This document shows, piece after piece, positions 32,919 to 41,161 of a stretch of DNA of 64,000 bases. The position numbers were made by a program, and so were the translations under genes. Position 1 is the stretch's first letter, and every line of letters starts with the position of its first letter. Where the stretch lies: assembly GCF_000374585.1 (NCBI RefSeq), contig NZ_KB894645.1, positions 62,001-126,000 of the forward strand, read 5' to 3'. Origin of the DNA: Phocaeicola barnesiae DSM 18169 = JCM 13652. Lineage in GTDB: Bacteria > Bacteroidota > Bacteroidia > Bacteroidales > Bacteroidaceae. A model generated the notes under the pieces. The model ran no database searches, had not been told where the DNA came from, and saw only the letters and a program-made list of their open reading frames with translations.

Positions 32919-33149
32919 CTTCGTGTGTAAGCATTCCTTGATTTGCAGAACGGTGCGTATCGGCGCAATCGACACGGACTTGCAACAATTTCATTTTCCG
33001 TGCGTTACCTGTCCTTGCTTCGGTAACTGACGGCTAACGGCTTGGTAACTGAAATAGCTCAATATTCCGCACTCCGTTGCGTTTCCGGTATTTAGCAGAA
33101 TAATGAAAAACCGCTCATTTCAAACGGGTTACGTTTCGTTGTTACTCGT

Positions 33150-33350
33150 TTGTTGACGGCTGCTTTGTGGGTTCTGTTCCACACAAGCCGTCACTCATTC
33201 GCCGTGAATATCCTCAACAATGGGGCGAACATCAAGACGGTTGCCAGCCTGCTCGGGCATAGCGGACTGAAACATACGGAGAAATACACCCGTGCGGTGG
33301 ATAAATTGAAAGAGGAAGCGATAAACAGCCTGCCGGAATTAAAGTTTTAA
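33150..33350 (+). pseudogene. C-terminal fragment of another tyrosine recombinase
   Basis: Only the last ~56 residues of a catalytic domain remain: HTSRHSFAVNI (His, Arg), LLGHSGLKHTEKYTRA (His, Tyr) and a tail. The upstream sequence is not recombinase-like. The fragment is in the opposite orientation to the two intact recombinases, so it is a remnant of a different, earlier integrase, possibly interrupted when the other module arrived. Confidence 0.75.
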
Positions 33351-33375
33351 CCATAAAAGACTTACCTTTGCAATT

Positions 33376-34497
33376 ATGGACTTTGAAGCATTAGTAAAAC
33401 ATATCAGCACGATACAAAGCACGTTGCAGGCGCAAGCTGCACACGCTGTAAACCTCGCCCTGACTGCCCGCAACTGGCTCATGGGCTGCTATATCGTGGA
33501 GTTTGAACAAAACGGTGAAGACCGTGCCGCATACGGCGAGCAACTGTTGAAGAAACTGGAACAGCGGTTGAATGTCAAAGGACTGAACGAGCGCAGGTTT
33601 CGTGAGTTCCGGCGGTTGTACCTCGTTTATCCGCAACTGAAAGAGCCTATCGCACAATACATATTGGCAGGAAGCGAAATTCGGCACACACTGTCCGCCG
33701 AATTTGCAGACCCAATTCGGCGGTCGCCAACCGCCGAATCTTCTCAATACATTCAATCGGCTCAAAACAAATGGATTACCCCACCCGAAAAGTTATTTAG
33801 CCGCCTATCCTCTACCCATTTGAATGTAATTTCACCCATTGATAATCCTGTAAAACGTGCTTTCTACGAAATGGAAGCCATTCGGGGCTGCTGGTCAGTA
33901 AAGGAATTGGAGCGACAAATCAATTCCCTCTATTACGAACGCAGCGGATTATCCCAAAATAAGGAAACCTTGTCTGCCTTGGTGCAGCGGCAAGCCATGC
34001 AATTGCAGCCCAAAGACATTATTAACACGCCCGTTACGTTGGAGTTCTTGGGATTGAACGACCGTGCTTTGGTAACGGAAAACGACTTGGAGCAATCCAT
34101 TCTGGACAACCTGCAACGCTTCCTGTTGGAAATGGGACATGGCTTCTGCTTCGAAGCACGCCAAAAGAGAATCCTGATAGACGGGGATTATTTCTTTGCC
34201 GACCTCGTGTTTTACCACCGCATTTTGAAATGCCATGTCATCGTGGAATTGAAGATAGACAAGTTCCGCCACGAATACGCTTCGCAACTGAACCTATATC
34301 TTAACTACTTCAAGGCGGAAGTGATGCAACCCGACGACAATCCGCCTGTCGGCATCCTGCTTTGCACCGAGAAGGGCGACACGTTGGTAAAATACGCCAC
34401 TGCCGGATTAGACCCGAACATCTTCGTGCAAAAGTATATGATAGAACTTCCCACTGAAGAGGAAATTAAGAAGTTCATTTCAACTGCAAACTATTAG
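33376..34497 (+). CDS. DUF1016 family protein with PD-(D/E)XK nuclease domain (YhcG-like)
   Basis: 373 residues. The N-terminal half is the DUF1016 module (LALTARNWLMGCYIVEFEQNG, RRFREFRRLYLVYPQ). The C-terminal half is a PD-(D/E)XK fold: FADLVFYHRILKCHVIVELKIDKF, giving the Asp and the Glu-x-Lys. YhcG-like proteins are widespread on mobile elements; cellular function is unsettled, and DNA cleavage or recombination is inferred from the fold. It begins 26 bp after the recombinase fragment and ends in a hairpin. Confidence 0.88.
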   Translation: MDFEALVKHISTIQSTLQAQAAHAVNLALTARNWLMGCYIVEFEQNGEDRAAYGEQLLKKLEQRLNVKGLNERRFREFRRLYLVYPQLKEPIAQYILAGSEIRHTLSAEFADPIRRSPTAESSQYIQSAQNKWITPPEKLFSRLSSTHLNVISPIDNPVKRAFYEMEAIRGCWSVKELERQINSLYYERSGLSQNKETLSALVQRQAMQLQPKDIINTPVTLEFLGLNDRALVTENDLEQSILDNLQRFLLEMGHGFCFEARQKRILIDGDYFFADLVFYHRILKCHVIVELKIDKFRHEYASQLNLYLNYFKAEVMQPDDNPPVGILLCTEKGDTLVKYATAGLDPNIFVQKYMIELPTEEEIKKFISTANY

Positions 34498-34512
34498 CAA
34501 TAAAAAACACTA

Positions 34513-34553
34513 CTGGCGAAAAGAAGGAAAGCCATTCTTTCTCTTTTCGCCAG
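34513..34553. terminator. hairpin between DUF1016 and KUP genes
   Basis: CTGGCGAAAAGA (34513-34524) pairs perfectly with TCTTTTCGCCAG (34542-34553) between convergent genes. No T tail. Confidence 0.65.
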
Positions 34554-34655
34554 CACGTTTATTACTGCCAACAAGAATAGGTTTAGGTTAGTTTGGATGT
34601 ATATACAAAAGACAGAACTAAACCGTAAATGCAGACGATAATTATAGCAAGTCAC

Positions 34656-36671
34656 TTATGATACATTCTGTTCTTCCAAGACTATATTAGCATCATTATC
34701 GCATTTTTCAGGCTTAATCCGCTCTATACGACGAATATGTTTTGCCCTATTAGCTATAATTAACGGTACACGCTCGACAACAACAACCGATGTGTCAAGC
34801 CCCAACGCACTCGGTTCTCCAATGCCTATCTTTCTAATTAAGGCATAAAGGCTCATCAGCAAATTTTGTCGGCGGTTACGGGAATCTTCAGGATAATATA
34901 TCCGGTGGATAATAATAAAGCGAAAATCACCCGGTATGCCATTCTTATGCAATGAAGGATAAGAGCTTGTTAGTTCTACTTCACCATCCGCAACAAGGTC
35001 ATCAACTACTTGTCGTAAATAAAGGCTCACGCGCGGTTCTATACGAAAACCTATACGCATGGTTATACTAAACAATGTCCCTTTTATTAATGTGGAACAA
35101 TTATATTCAAGTGTGTCTGGTGTATCCACAAATTCAAGGTTAATAAGCCAATAATGATCTGCCCGTTTAGGCTGCTTATTAATTATGGAATACAACAATT
35201 TATCGTCCACACAACCTTCTTTGTCTGCATGATTCACATAGACAAGATTAGAAGCATATTTGGATATGCTTTCGTCCGCCTTAATATCAGAAATAATGTT
35301 GTAGTATTCACTTAACCGTTTGGAAGACATATGTTTTCGACGAATTTTGTTGGCACTTACCCATACAAACATGATAAAACATAATAATCCACCTATTAAC
35401 AACGTAAACCAACCTCCGACCATAAATTTGGACAGGTTTGCAGCAAGGAAAATACCTTCAATAACACAATATCCGCCGACAAACAGTATTGATAGAATGC
35501 GTGGAATGTTATGCATATGCAAATAGAATCCCAACAACAATGTTGTCATCAACATTGTAATAGTTATGGCAAGTCCATAAGCGGCTTCCATGTGGGTGGA
35601 ATCTCGAAACAACAATATAGTAAATATTACTCCAATATACATTACAAGGTTTACCATTGGAATAAATGACTGACCTTTTACGTTGGTAGGGTGCTTAATA
35701 CGCATACGAGGCCAGAAATTCAAGTTCATAGCTTCACTCAATATGGAAAATGAACCGCTTATTAGAGCTTGGCTCGCAACAATAGCTGCCCCGGTAGCCA
35801 TTGCTATGGAAAACAACAGTATTTCTTGTGGCATGATTGAATAAAATGGGTTCACTGTACCTTCTGCACTTTCCGGATGATGCAATACCCACGCTCCTTG
35901 CCCCAAATAATTTAGAATAAGCATCACCTTTACAAATATCCAACTGACCGTAATATTTCGTCTGCCACAGTGCCCTAAATCAGAGTATAAGGCTTCTGCA
36001 CCAGTGGTACACAAGAAAACGGCACCCAATATCAGAAACCAGTGGGGGGATTCCACTAATAACCGTATGGCATAGTAAGGATTGAATGCCTTGAATACTT
36101 GAGGATAGGAAGTCAGACTGATAGCTCCGGCGATTCCAAGAAGCAGGAACCAAAGTAGCATAAATATGCCAAATGACCGTCCTATATTTTCTGTACCAAA
36201 ACGCTGAACGAAAAATATAATGGTAATAATGGTCAGTGTAATAGGAATCACAGGCAGATGCGGACTGATACTTTCAAGTCCTTCTATGGCAGTTGTGACC
36301 GTAATGGCTGGAGTGATAATACCATCAGCAAGCAAAGTGCTCGCACCGATAATGGCAATGATGTAAATCCACCTTCTTCTGTGGCGGCGTAAAAGGGCAT
36401 AAAGCGCAAGTATGCCACCCTCCCCGTTATTGTCGGCACGGAGAGCCACCAGCACATATTTCACCGTAGTCTGAAGAGTAAGCGTCCATATGATACAAGA
36501 CAATGCGCCTAAAACATAATTTTCATCAAGAGCTTCTCCAGTATGAATGATGGCTTTCATAACATAGAGTGGCGATGTTCCAATGTCACCAAAAACAATA
36601 CCCAATGTGATGAGTAACCCGGCAAATCCAAGTTTATGTTGAATATTGCCTTCTTTTGATAGGTTTGCCAT
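34656..36671 (-). CDS. kup: KUP-family potassium transporter
   Basis: 671 residues, normal length. Twelve hydrophobic segments fill the first ~450 residues, starting with LITLGIVFGDIGTSPLYV, the KUP signature, and DNNGEGGILALYALLRR follows; the C-terminal ~200 residues are soluble. KUP proteins take up K+ with protons. The gene seems intact, has its own promoter, and is cargo of the island, where it could help under low potassium or osmotic stress. Confidence 0.93.
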   Translation of the reverse strand: MANLSKEGNIQHKLGFAGLLITLGIVFGDIGTSPLYVMKAIIHTGEALDENYVLGALSCIIWTLTLQTTVKYVLVALRADNNGEGGILALYALLRRHRRRWIYIIAIIGASTLLADGIITPAITVTTAIEGLESISPHLPVIPITLTIITIIFFVQRFGTENIGRSFGIFMLLWFLLLGIAGAISLTSYPQVFKAFNPYYAIRLLVESPHWFLILGAVFLCTTGAEALYSDLGHCGRRNITVSWIFVKVMLILNYLGQGAWVLHHPESAEGTVNPFYSIMPQEILLFSIAMATGAAIVASQALISGSFSILSEAMNLNFWPRMRIKHPTNVKGQSFIPMVNLVMYIGVIFTILLFRDSTHMEAAYGLAITITMLMTTLLLGFYLHMHNIPRILSILFVGGYCVIEGIFLAANLSKFMVGGWFTLLIGGLLCFIMFVWVSANKIRRKHMSSKRLSEYYNIISDIKADESISKYASNLVYVNHADKEGCVDDKLLYSIINKQPKRADHYWLINLEFVDTPDTLEYNCSTLIKGTLFSITMRIGFRIEPRVSLYLRQVVDDLVADGEVELTSSYPSLHKNGIPGDFRFIIIHRIYYPEDSRNRRQNLLMSLYALIRKIGIGEPSALGLDTSVVVVERVPLIIANRAKHIRRIERIKPEKCDNDANIVLEEQNVS

Positions 36672-36720
36672 AAAAAGTAGTTTTTTGTTCTACATATATT
36701 TGTTTTCCTTTTAAGCGGCG

Positions 36721-36728
36721 CAAATATA
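36721..36728 (-). promoter_or_regulatory. TATATTTG -7 box for kup
   Basis: CAAATATA on the plus strand, 50 bp upstream of the KUP ATG. Confidence 0.5.
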
Positions 36729-36853
36729 AAATAAAATCTTAACAATAAGATTTCACTTTTCTTTTTTCGTGAAAAATATCATATAAACCTTGACGATGGT
36801 CAAGGCTTGTCTAAAAAAATAGTCTGTTTGAATTACGTATAACTATTAAACTC

Positions 36854-36894
36854 AAAAGCCGAAGTTATGGGACTTATCCTTCACCTCGGCTTTT
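36854..36894. terminator. hairpin downstream of the mobilization-region gene
   Basis: AAAAGCCGA (36854-36862) pairs with TCGGCTTTT (36886-36894), followed on the plus strand by T. Confidence 0.65.
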
Positions 36895-36940
36895 TGCTAT
36901 TTACTGATTTCCTAACCTATCAGCTTCCTTTTTCAACTGC

Positions 36941-37630
36941 TCAGTGCTCATTAAGCAGCTTTGCCCGTTCCAAGGCTTCCGCCTGCCTGCGGCAACGTTC
37001 CTCAAAATCTAGTACCGAATCCGTCAGGCTGCGGATGAAACGCTCGTCCCGCTCCCACTTGAATTTGTTCTCCAGCCTTTCAAGGGTATTCCCGTCTGCC
37101 TGTCCCTGCATCAACAGATAACGGTATTTCATGTCGTTGTCCTGCAACTGCCCCATCCGTTCAGTCAGACGGACATTCAGGGACAGGGAAGTGGCGCAGA
37201 CAATCAAACCTGCCGAAAAGAGGAATAGTTTCGGACGTACCAAAGAAGTTACTTTGTTGTAAATCCACCGATGAAACGGTACGGGGTTAGCTTCTTCTTT
37301 TTCTGCCATGCGCTCATCATGGTACCGCTTCATTGTTTCCAGCATTTCCTTGAGACAGCCGAAAGTGGCTACTACATAATTCTTGACCTCCCCGAAAGAT
37401 TGCCGTTGTTCCTGTCCTGATTTCCGCAGTTCGGCAAGCCGGGTCAGGATGTCTTGCAACTCTTTTTCGGGAACCGCCGGGCTCCTGCGTAACTCAGACA
37501 ATGCCCGTTCTATAGCCTCCAGTCGGGAAAGGGTTTCCTCGCGTCCGGCTGGCGTCACCTGCGCTTCCTGCTTCTCCTTCAGTTCCGTGACCATGGAGAG
37601 AAGCCCCTCTAAAATCAAATTTTCTTCCAT
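36941..37630 (-). CDS. coiled-coil protein with one membrane helix, mobilization-region type
   Basis: 229 residues. Residues about 1-110 are rich in Glu, Leu and Arg with heptad-like spacing (LSRLEAIERALSELRR); a single hydrophobic helix follows near residue 140 (LFLFSAGLIVCATSLSL); the C-terminal ~70 residues are charged helix again. No catalytic motif is seen. In Bacteroides conjugative elements a protein of this kind follows the relaxase gene, and here the relaxase tail is indeed directly upstream, 6 bp away, so a role in DNA mobilization is inferred from position only. Confidence 0.65.
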   Translation of the reverse strand: MEENLILEGLLSMVTELKEKQEAQVTPAGREETLSRLEAIERALSELRRSPAVPEKELQDILTRLAELRKSGQEQRQSFGEVKNYVVATFGCLKEMLETMKRYHDERMAEKEEANPVPFHRWIYNKVTSLVRPKLFLFSAGLIVCATSLSLNVRLTERMGQLQDNDMKYRYLLMQGQADGNTLERLENKFKWERDERFIRSLTDSVLDFEERCRRQAEALERAKLLNEH

Positions 37631-37636
37631 ATCCGT

Positions 37637-37954
37637 TTACAGTTTAAGTTGTCTTTTCTTTTTCTTCTTCTTTTTTCTCAGACTCCAGTCAATTTCTTCG
37701 TCCGATGGAGCAGACGGCGAAACATCGAACAAGCTGAACAAGCCGCCCATTGAAGGGCTGTCGTTCCTTTGCGGTGTTTGCTCAGGCTCCAAAATAGGTG
37801 CGTAAACTATCTGCTGGCGGCTATTTTCTACGGTTTCCATTCCTGCGTTCCCGAAATGCTTATCCAGCTTGGAGAAGCTGAAACTGCGGTCTATTTCCGA
37901 ACCTTTGAACGTATAGGCACCTTTGGTGAAGGAGATGCCCTGCACCTCGTCAGC
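37637..37954 (-). pseudogene. relaxase, C-terminal remnant
   Basis: A reading frame of about 100 residues ending in a very basic KKKKKKKR tail. It contains QGISFTKGAYTFKGSEIDRS, a segment typical of the C-terminal part of Bacteroides mobilization relaxases (often KGSEIDRSFS). The frame is closed by a stop just upstream at about 37960, and the catalytic N-terminal part, with its Tyr and His motifs, is not present in the window. It is therefore the leftover 3' end of a relaxase gene. Confidence 0.7.
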
Positions 37955-38167
37955 GGTAAAATATATTCAGAGCAGCACAGACGGAACTTTGACATAAAGG
38001 ATGATATTTTAAGGGTGGAGAATGACCCTGTCGATGAAAGCAGGCTGAACCTGACTATAAACAGGAAGCCGATAGCCGACTGGTTTAGGGAACAATGGCA
38101 CAGGCTTAGATATGGAACAAAAATACTACAACAAGAAGAAAGGAAAGGCAGAGGATTTAAAATATAA
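37919..38167 (+). pseudogene. unidentified gene, 3' fragment fused at the relaxase breakpoint
   Basis: In the plus direction, residues after about 37945 read as a plausible protein C-terminus (DDILRVENDPVDESRLNLTI, then a WFREQWHRLRYG stretch). Upstream the frame runs antisense through the relaxase remnant, which is unlikely to be real coding. I infer a deletion junction near 37950 that joined two gene ends. The family is not recognised. Confidence 0.5.
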
Positions 38168-38266
38168 TCATACAATATTTTGACTACTTTTTTATTATAT
38201 AATCTCTATAATATTAATCTAAACTCTGATTAAATGTTTAAAATTGAGACTATTTTTTACTTAGTC

Positions 38267-38290
38267 CTGCAAAAATATATATATTTGCAG
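38267..38290. promoter_or_regulatory. bidirectional promoter-like palindrome
   Basis: CTGCAAA (38267-38273) and TTTGCAG (38284-38290) flank an A/T core. Each arm contains a TAnnTTTG match, TATATTTG on plus (38280-38287) and TATTTTTG on minus (38270-38277). It precedes the small gene at 38415. The boundary of the AT-rich module is here. Confidence 0.5.
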
Positions 38291-38414
38291 CAGAAATAAT
38301 GATTCTATTCTCTGTTATCATTGAATTTATATTCCGATAATTTTATTCGGTGCATAAAATCAGAATAATGGAGAATCTTAGTTTTTATAAATCACTTTAT
38401 GACTTTTGATTATT

Positions 38415-38606
38415 ATGGAATATAAAGTAGAGTATATATACAACGGTAAAAAAAATACACATTATGTATCATTTGAAAATATCAAGAATCTTACATCGAA
38501 TGATATTCTACTTTCCATTCAAATGGAATTAAAAAGATTTCTTAGATATAATTATCTAACAGATACATTACAAATTTTATCTTGTATCCCTCTTAATAAA
38601 AAATAA
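38415..38606 (+). CDS. small protein of unknown function, AT-rich module
   Basis: 63 residues from MEYKVEYIYNGKKN; a longer start at 38406 adds MII. Predicted as a short beta-rich part (YKVEYIYNGKKNTHYVSFENI) and an amphipathic helix (SNDILLSIQMELKRFL). It has no known motif. A 13-codon ORF (38368-38409) ends just before it and could be a leader. It is convergent with the cold-shock-domain gene, whose stop is 3 bp away. Confidence 0.55.
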   Translation: MEYKVEYIYNGKKNTHYVSFENIKNLTSNDILLSIQMELKRFLRYNYLTDTLQILSCIPLNKK

Positions 38607-38609
38607 CTT

Positions 38610-39461
38610 TTAAAAAAGCATATCCTCTAATTGATAAGGCAGTTTATAACCATAAGCTAATGAGTTATTAATATTTCTTTCAATACTATGTTGATATTCT
38701 AATGACTTATCAGATATTTCTTTTGTAAGAAATTTGATAAGCATTTCTTTATGTTTGCGCTTATCATACAATTCTTTTGCTCGATTTCTAATTTCAGCTG
38801 TTTTTTTTATAGCTTCTTGATGATAAGAAGTTAAGTCTCCAAAACTTGCAAGCATATCCTCCCAAGGACAGAATCCTCTATCGTGAAAAATTTCTTCACG
38901 AAAAATAGGTAATATACTATCGATATAGATATCTTGTATATTTTTAATCTTTCTATCTCCACGATAACAAACCCAAGCTACATCATCATCACCAGGTTTG
39001 TATATATGCCCTGTTACTACTTCTACGCTATAAGAATCTATAACTTTTTGAATATCAATATTATCAATATAATCATCCACATTATTAAGTATATCATATT
39101 CATTCTTCAATTTTTTATGCAACTCATTAACAATTAATTGTGGCTGACAATAATATAAAATAGAAATGTCACTATGTAGTAAATTCTCTTGATGTGTTAG
39201 AAGTTCATCTTTATAATTAGAAATAGTATTAAGCGCATATGCTTCAACCTTTCCTGTAATTGTAGATTTTCTAACTTTGAAAGCCACAAACATATTAACT
39301 CGTGGATCCTTGACAAAAGAATTTCTTATATGAAAGAAAACATCACGTTTATATAATACCATGATATAACCATATTTTCTGGTTTTATCATACGATTTAA
39401 TAATTCCCACATACGGATATGGAGATATCGTTACAGATGGAGAAATATACTTTTTAGACAT
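38610..39461 (-). CDS. cold-shock-domain protein with long uncharacterised C-terminus
   Basis: 283 residues. Residues about 15-78 form a cold-shock (S1-like) OB fold: YVGIIKSYDKTRKYGYIMV matches the RNP1 region and RDVFFHIRN the RNP2 DVFFH motif, so it should bind single-stranded RNA or DNA. The remaining ~200 residues are Lys/Glu/Asp-rich, mixed helix and strand, with no motif I recognise (VTGHIYKPGDDDVAWVCYRGD, FCPWEDMLASFGDLTSYHQEAI). The gene is strongly AT-rich, unlike the flanking genes. It follows the membrane-protein gene after 99 bp in the same direction and could be cotranscribed. The fusion is not one I recognise. Confidence 0.8.
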   Translation of the reverse strand: MSKKYISPSVTISPYPYVGIIKSYDKTRKYGYIMVLYKRDVFFHIRNSFVKDPRVNMFVAFKVRKSTITGKVEAYALNTISNYKDELLTHQENLLHSDISILYYCQPQLIVNELHKKLKNEYDILNNVDDYIDNIDIQKVIDSYSVEVVTGHIYKPGDDDVAWVCYRGDRKIKNIQDIYIDSILPIFREEIFHDRGFCPWEDMLASFGDLTSYHQEAIKKTAEIRNRAKELYDKRKHKEMLIKFLTKEISDKSLEYQHSIERNINNSLAYGYKLPYQLEDMLF

Positions 39462-39560
39462 AACTCTTTAATAAAATACATTTATATAGAAATAAAAGTA
39501 TGAAAGACTTGATTTATCAATAATTAAATCAATGTTCTTTACAAACATTATTATTAATAA

Positions 39561-40613
39561 TTAATTTGATTTTGGACTCCAATATGTTTTTTCAATAACA
39601 TTCCTAATAAAATCTTCATTATCCGTTTTTGAATTAAGCCAAGTATATTGGTTTTTCATTTTCTTATAACAATTCTTGCACAAAGGTAAATTTGAGATTC
39701 TACATTCTTTAAAATTATTGTCTATATTTCTAACAAGTACGGTCTTTTGTCTTGATTTTCGATACGCTATGGTTAAGTCACCGGATTTTATAAATTCATC
39801 AATTGTTTTACATCTACAAATATGAAATCTTGGAACTTCATGCTCCAGATCTAGATTATAATCTCGCTTATAAACAAATACTCTCTGTTTTTTTATGGTA
39901 TATTTAACACCATCCCAAACTCTCGTTTTTACATAAATAGAGTTCTCGTTAAATTCTACATCTTTATTTATTATGTCATTATAAGTAATATCATCAGTAG
40001 AACTTTCTATTTCATGGTTTGATAACTTATTGTATGACAATAAAGAATTATTATATTTTTCAATTTCTTTTAAAAGTAAAGTCATCTCATCTCTAAAAAT
40101 AATATATGGCGCTCCGTATTCCCAAGTCAGTTTTTCGATATACAAATCTACCTGATTTAACCAAGCATCATCTTTTATATTTGAATTGACAAGATTCATT
40201 ATCTTATCTTTAGTTTTATCTATCTTATCTTTAAATTTCTTAGCTTTCGCTTCTAGTACTTTAGGATCTTTATTATTTCTAATTTCTTTCTCAATAAAAG
40301 AAAGTTCCTCAAATGAAGAATTTATAATAAAGTCTTCCGTATATAATGGTTCAAGATTAGAGTCTATAGATAATTTATCTTGTTTGGAATTAAAATATGT
40401 ATCATAAATATTGGGACAGAATCGTTTTATGTAAAATATTTTATATCTTCTTGAATTAAGAAATAATAGCATAATATATAATGAGGTAAAAAATGCAACA
40501 CCTATAATTTGCAATGTTTTATCACTGTAATTATCAATAAACAGAAACGAAACTGACATTAATATCATAAATATACCATAAACATGTATCTTTGTTTTTT
40601 CCGATAATTCCAT
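39561..40613 (-). CDS. two-helix membrane protein with Cys-rich zinc-binding-like C-terminus
   Basis: 350 residues. Two hydrophobic helices (about residues 10-26 and 35-52) place the rest in the cytoplasm or periplasm. A charged coiled-coil-like region (EIRNNKDPKVLEAKAKKFKDKIDKTKDKIM) follows at 110-145. The C-terminal ~110 residues carry HICRCKTIDEFIKSG and, later, NLPLCKNCYKKM: two cysteine pairs, about 45 residues apart, that could bind one zinc, similar in style to short domains found in some defence-associated proteins. No nuclease motif is certain. AT-rich like its neighbours; upstream gene of the cold-shock-domain gene. Confidence 0.7.
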   Translation of the reverse strand: MELSEKTKIHVYGIFMILMSVSFLFIDNYSDKTLQIIGVAFFTSLYIMLLFLNSRRYKIFYIKRFCPNIYDTYFNSKQDKLSIDSNLEPLYTEDFIINSSFEELSFIEKEIRNNKDPKVLEAKAKKFKDKIDKTKDKIMNLVNSNIKDDAWLNQVDLYIEKLTWEYGAPYIIFRDEMTLLLKEIEKYNNSLLSYNKLSNHEIESSTDDITYNDIINKDVEFNENSIYVKTRVWDGVKYTIKKQRVFVYKRDYNLDLEHEVPRFHICRCKTIDEFIKSGDLTIAYRKSRQKTVLVRNIDNNFKECRISNLPLCKNCYKKMKNQYTWLNSKTDNEDFIRNVIEKTYWSPKSN

Positions 40614-40839
40614 AAATATTCATTTATTAAAATCCTAATCACACTATAAAAAATAAAAGAACCAACCGTACATATCTTTATTCAAAATAATTCTGCTGTC
40701 ATACAAATAATTGGTATAGTTAATTTCCTCAAAAATACATTCTTAATATATTCAAGCAAAACATATGAAAGACTTTTTATAAAGAGAATGACTCTATTTA
40801 AGGATAACTGGGAACATTTGGGGAACAAAAAGATATAGC
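40614..40839. other. intergenic AT-rich region beside the right island end
   Basis: About 225 bp without an ORF. It contains two closely spaced repeats, GGGAACA (40810-40816) and GGGGAACA (40820-40827), about 60 bp inside the attachment repeat. Short repeats near att cores often bind recombinases, but this is only a suggestion. Confidence 0.4.
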
Positions 40840-40882
40840 AAAAAGAGCCAAGTATTTAATTATCAAATACTTAGCTCTTTTT
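40840..40882 (-). terminator. terminator of tRNA-Leu(CAA) copy 1
   Basis: On the minus strand AAAAAGAGCTAAGTATTT pairs with AAATACTTGGCTCTTTTT. It lies on the island side of the tRNA and replaces the chromosomal terminator. Confidence 0.85.
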
Positions 40883-40886
40883 CTTG

Positions 40887-40970
40887 TACCCAGACCCGGG
40901 GTCGAACCGGGATGGATGTTACTCCACTGGTGTTTGAGACCAGCGCGTCTACCGATTCCGCCATCTGGGC
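40887..40970 (-). tRNA. tRNA-Leu (anticodon CAA), copy 1
   Basis: 84 nt with a long variable arm as in tRNA-Leu. Acceptor GCCCAGA pairs with UCUGGGU (G-U at the end), then discriminator A and no encoded CCA. The anticodon arm CTGGT-CTCAAAC-ACCAG gives anticodon CAA; the T arm has GGTTCGA. It is identical to 44582-44665. Its 3' end is the right boundary of the island. Confidence 0.96.
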
Positions 40971-40999
40971 AACTTGAGATTGTTTCTCGATTGCGGATG

Positions 41000-41007
41000 C
41001 AAAGGTA
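41000..41007 (-). promoter_or_regulatory. TACCTTTG -7 box for tRNA-Leu copy 1
   Basis: CAAAGGTA on the plus strand, 29 bp upstream of the tRNA 5' end. Confidence 0.6.
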
Positions 41008-41111
41008 GGTACTTTTTATGAAACTGCCAAATTATCGGGCATGTTTTTTCTAAAAATATAGTTTCACCCGCTTATCATAAGTTCCTTACTCACCTCCCAA
41101 CATCACCCAAA

Positions 41112-41148
41112 GAAAGTTTCCTATCTCTTTCCGGAGACAGGAAACTTC
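41112..41148. terminator. hairpin downstream of the cytochrome c peroxidase gene
   Basis: GAAAGTTTCCTATCT pairs with AGACAGGAAACTTC around CTTTCCGG, a few mismatches; it ends 14 bp before the peroxidase stop on the minus strand. Confidence 0.7.
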
Positions 41149-41161
41149 TATGTATCAATGC

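Larger units (their letters stand above)
21745..40899. mobile_element. tRNA-Leu(CAA)-integrated genomic island, mosaic and decayed
   Basis: Bounded by the 16-bp direct repeat described at each end; 14 bp of it is also shared with the second intact tRNA-Leu at 44582. The interior carries recombinases, excisionase-like genes, a relaxase fragment, an IS element and cargo, and it contains all mobile genes of the window. NBU1 of Bacteroides is known to use a 14-bp core at the 3' end of a leu-tRNA gene, so an NBU1-like integrase could have made these junctions. No complete relaxase, coupling protein or transfer genes remain, so autonomous transfer is unlikely. Confidence 0.75.

Noticed and set aside
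37891-38175. 94-codon minus-strand ORF (MYDYILNPLPF...)
   Set aside because: Antisense to the more protein-like plus-strand fragment at 37919-38167.
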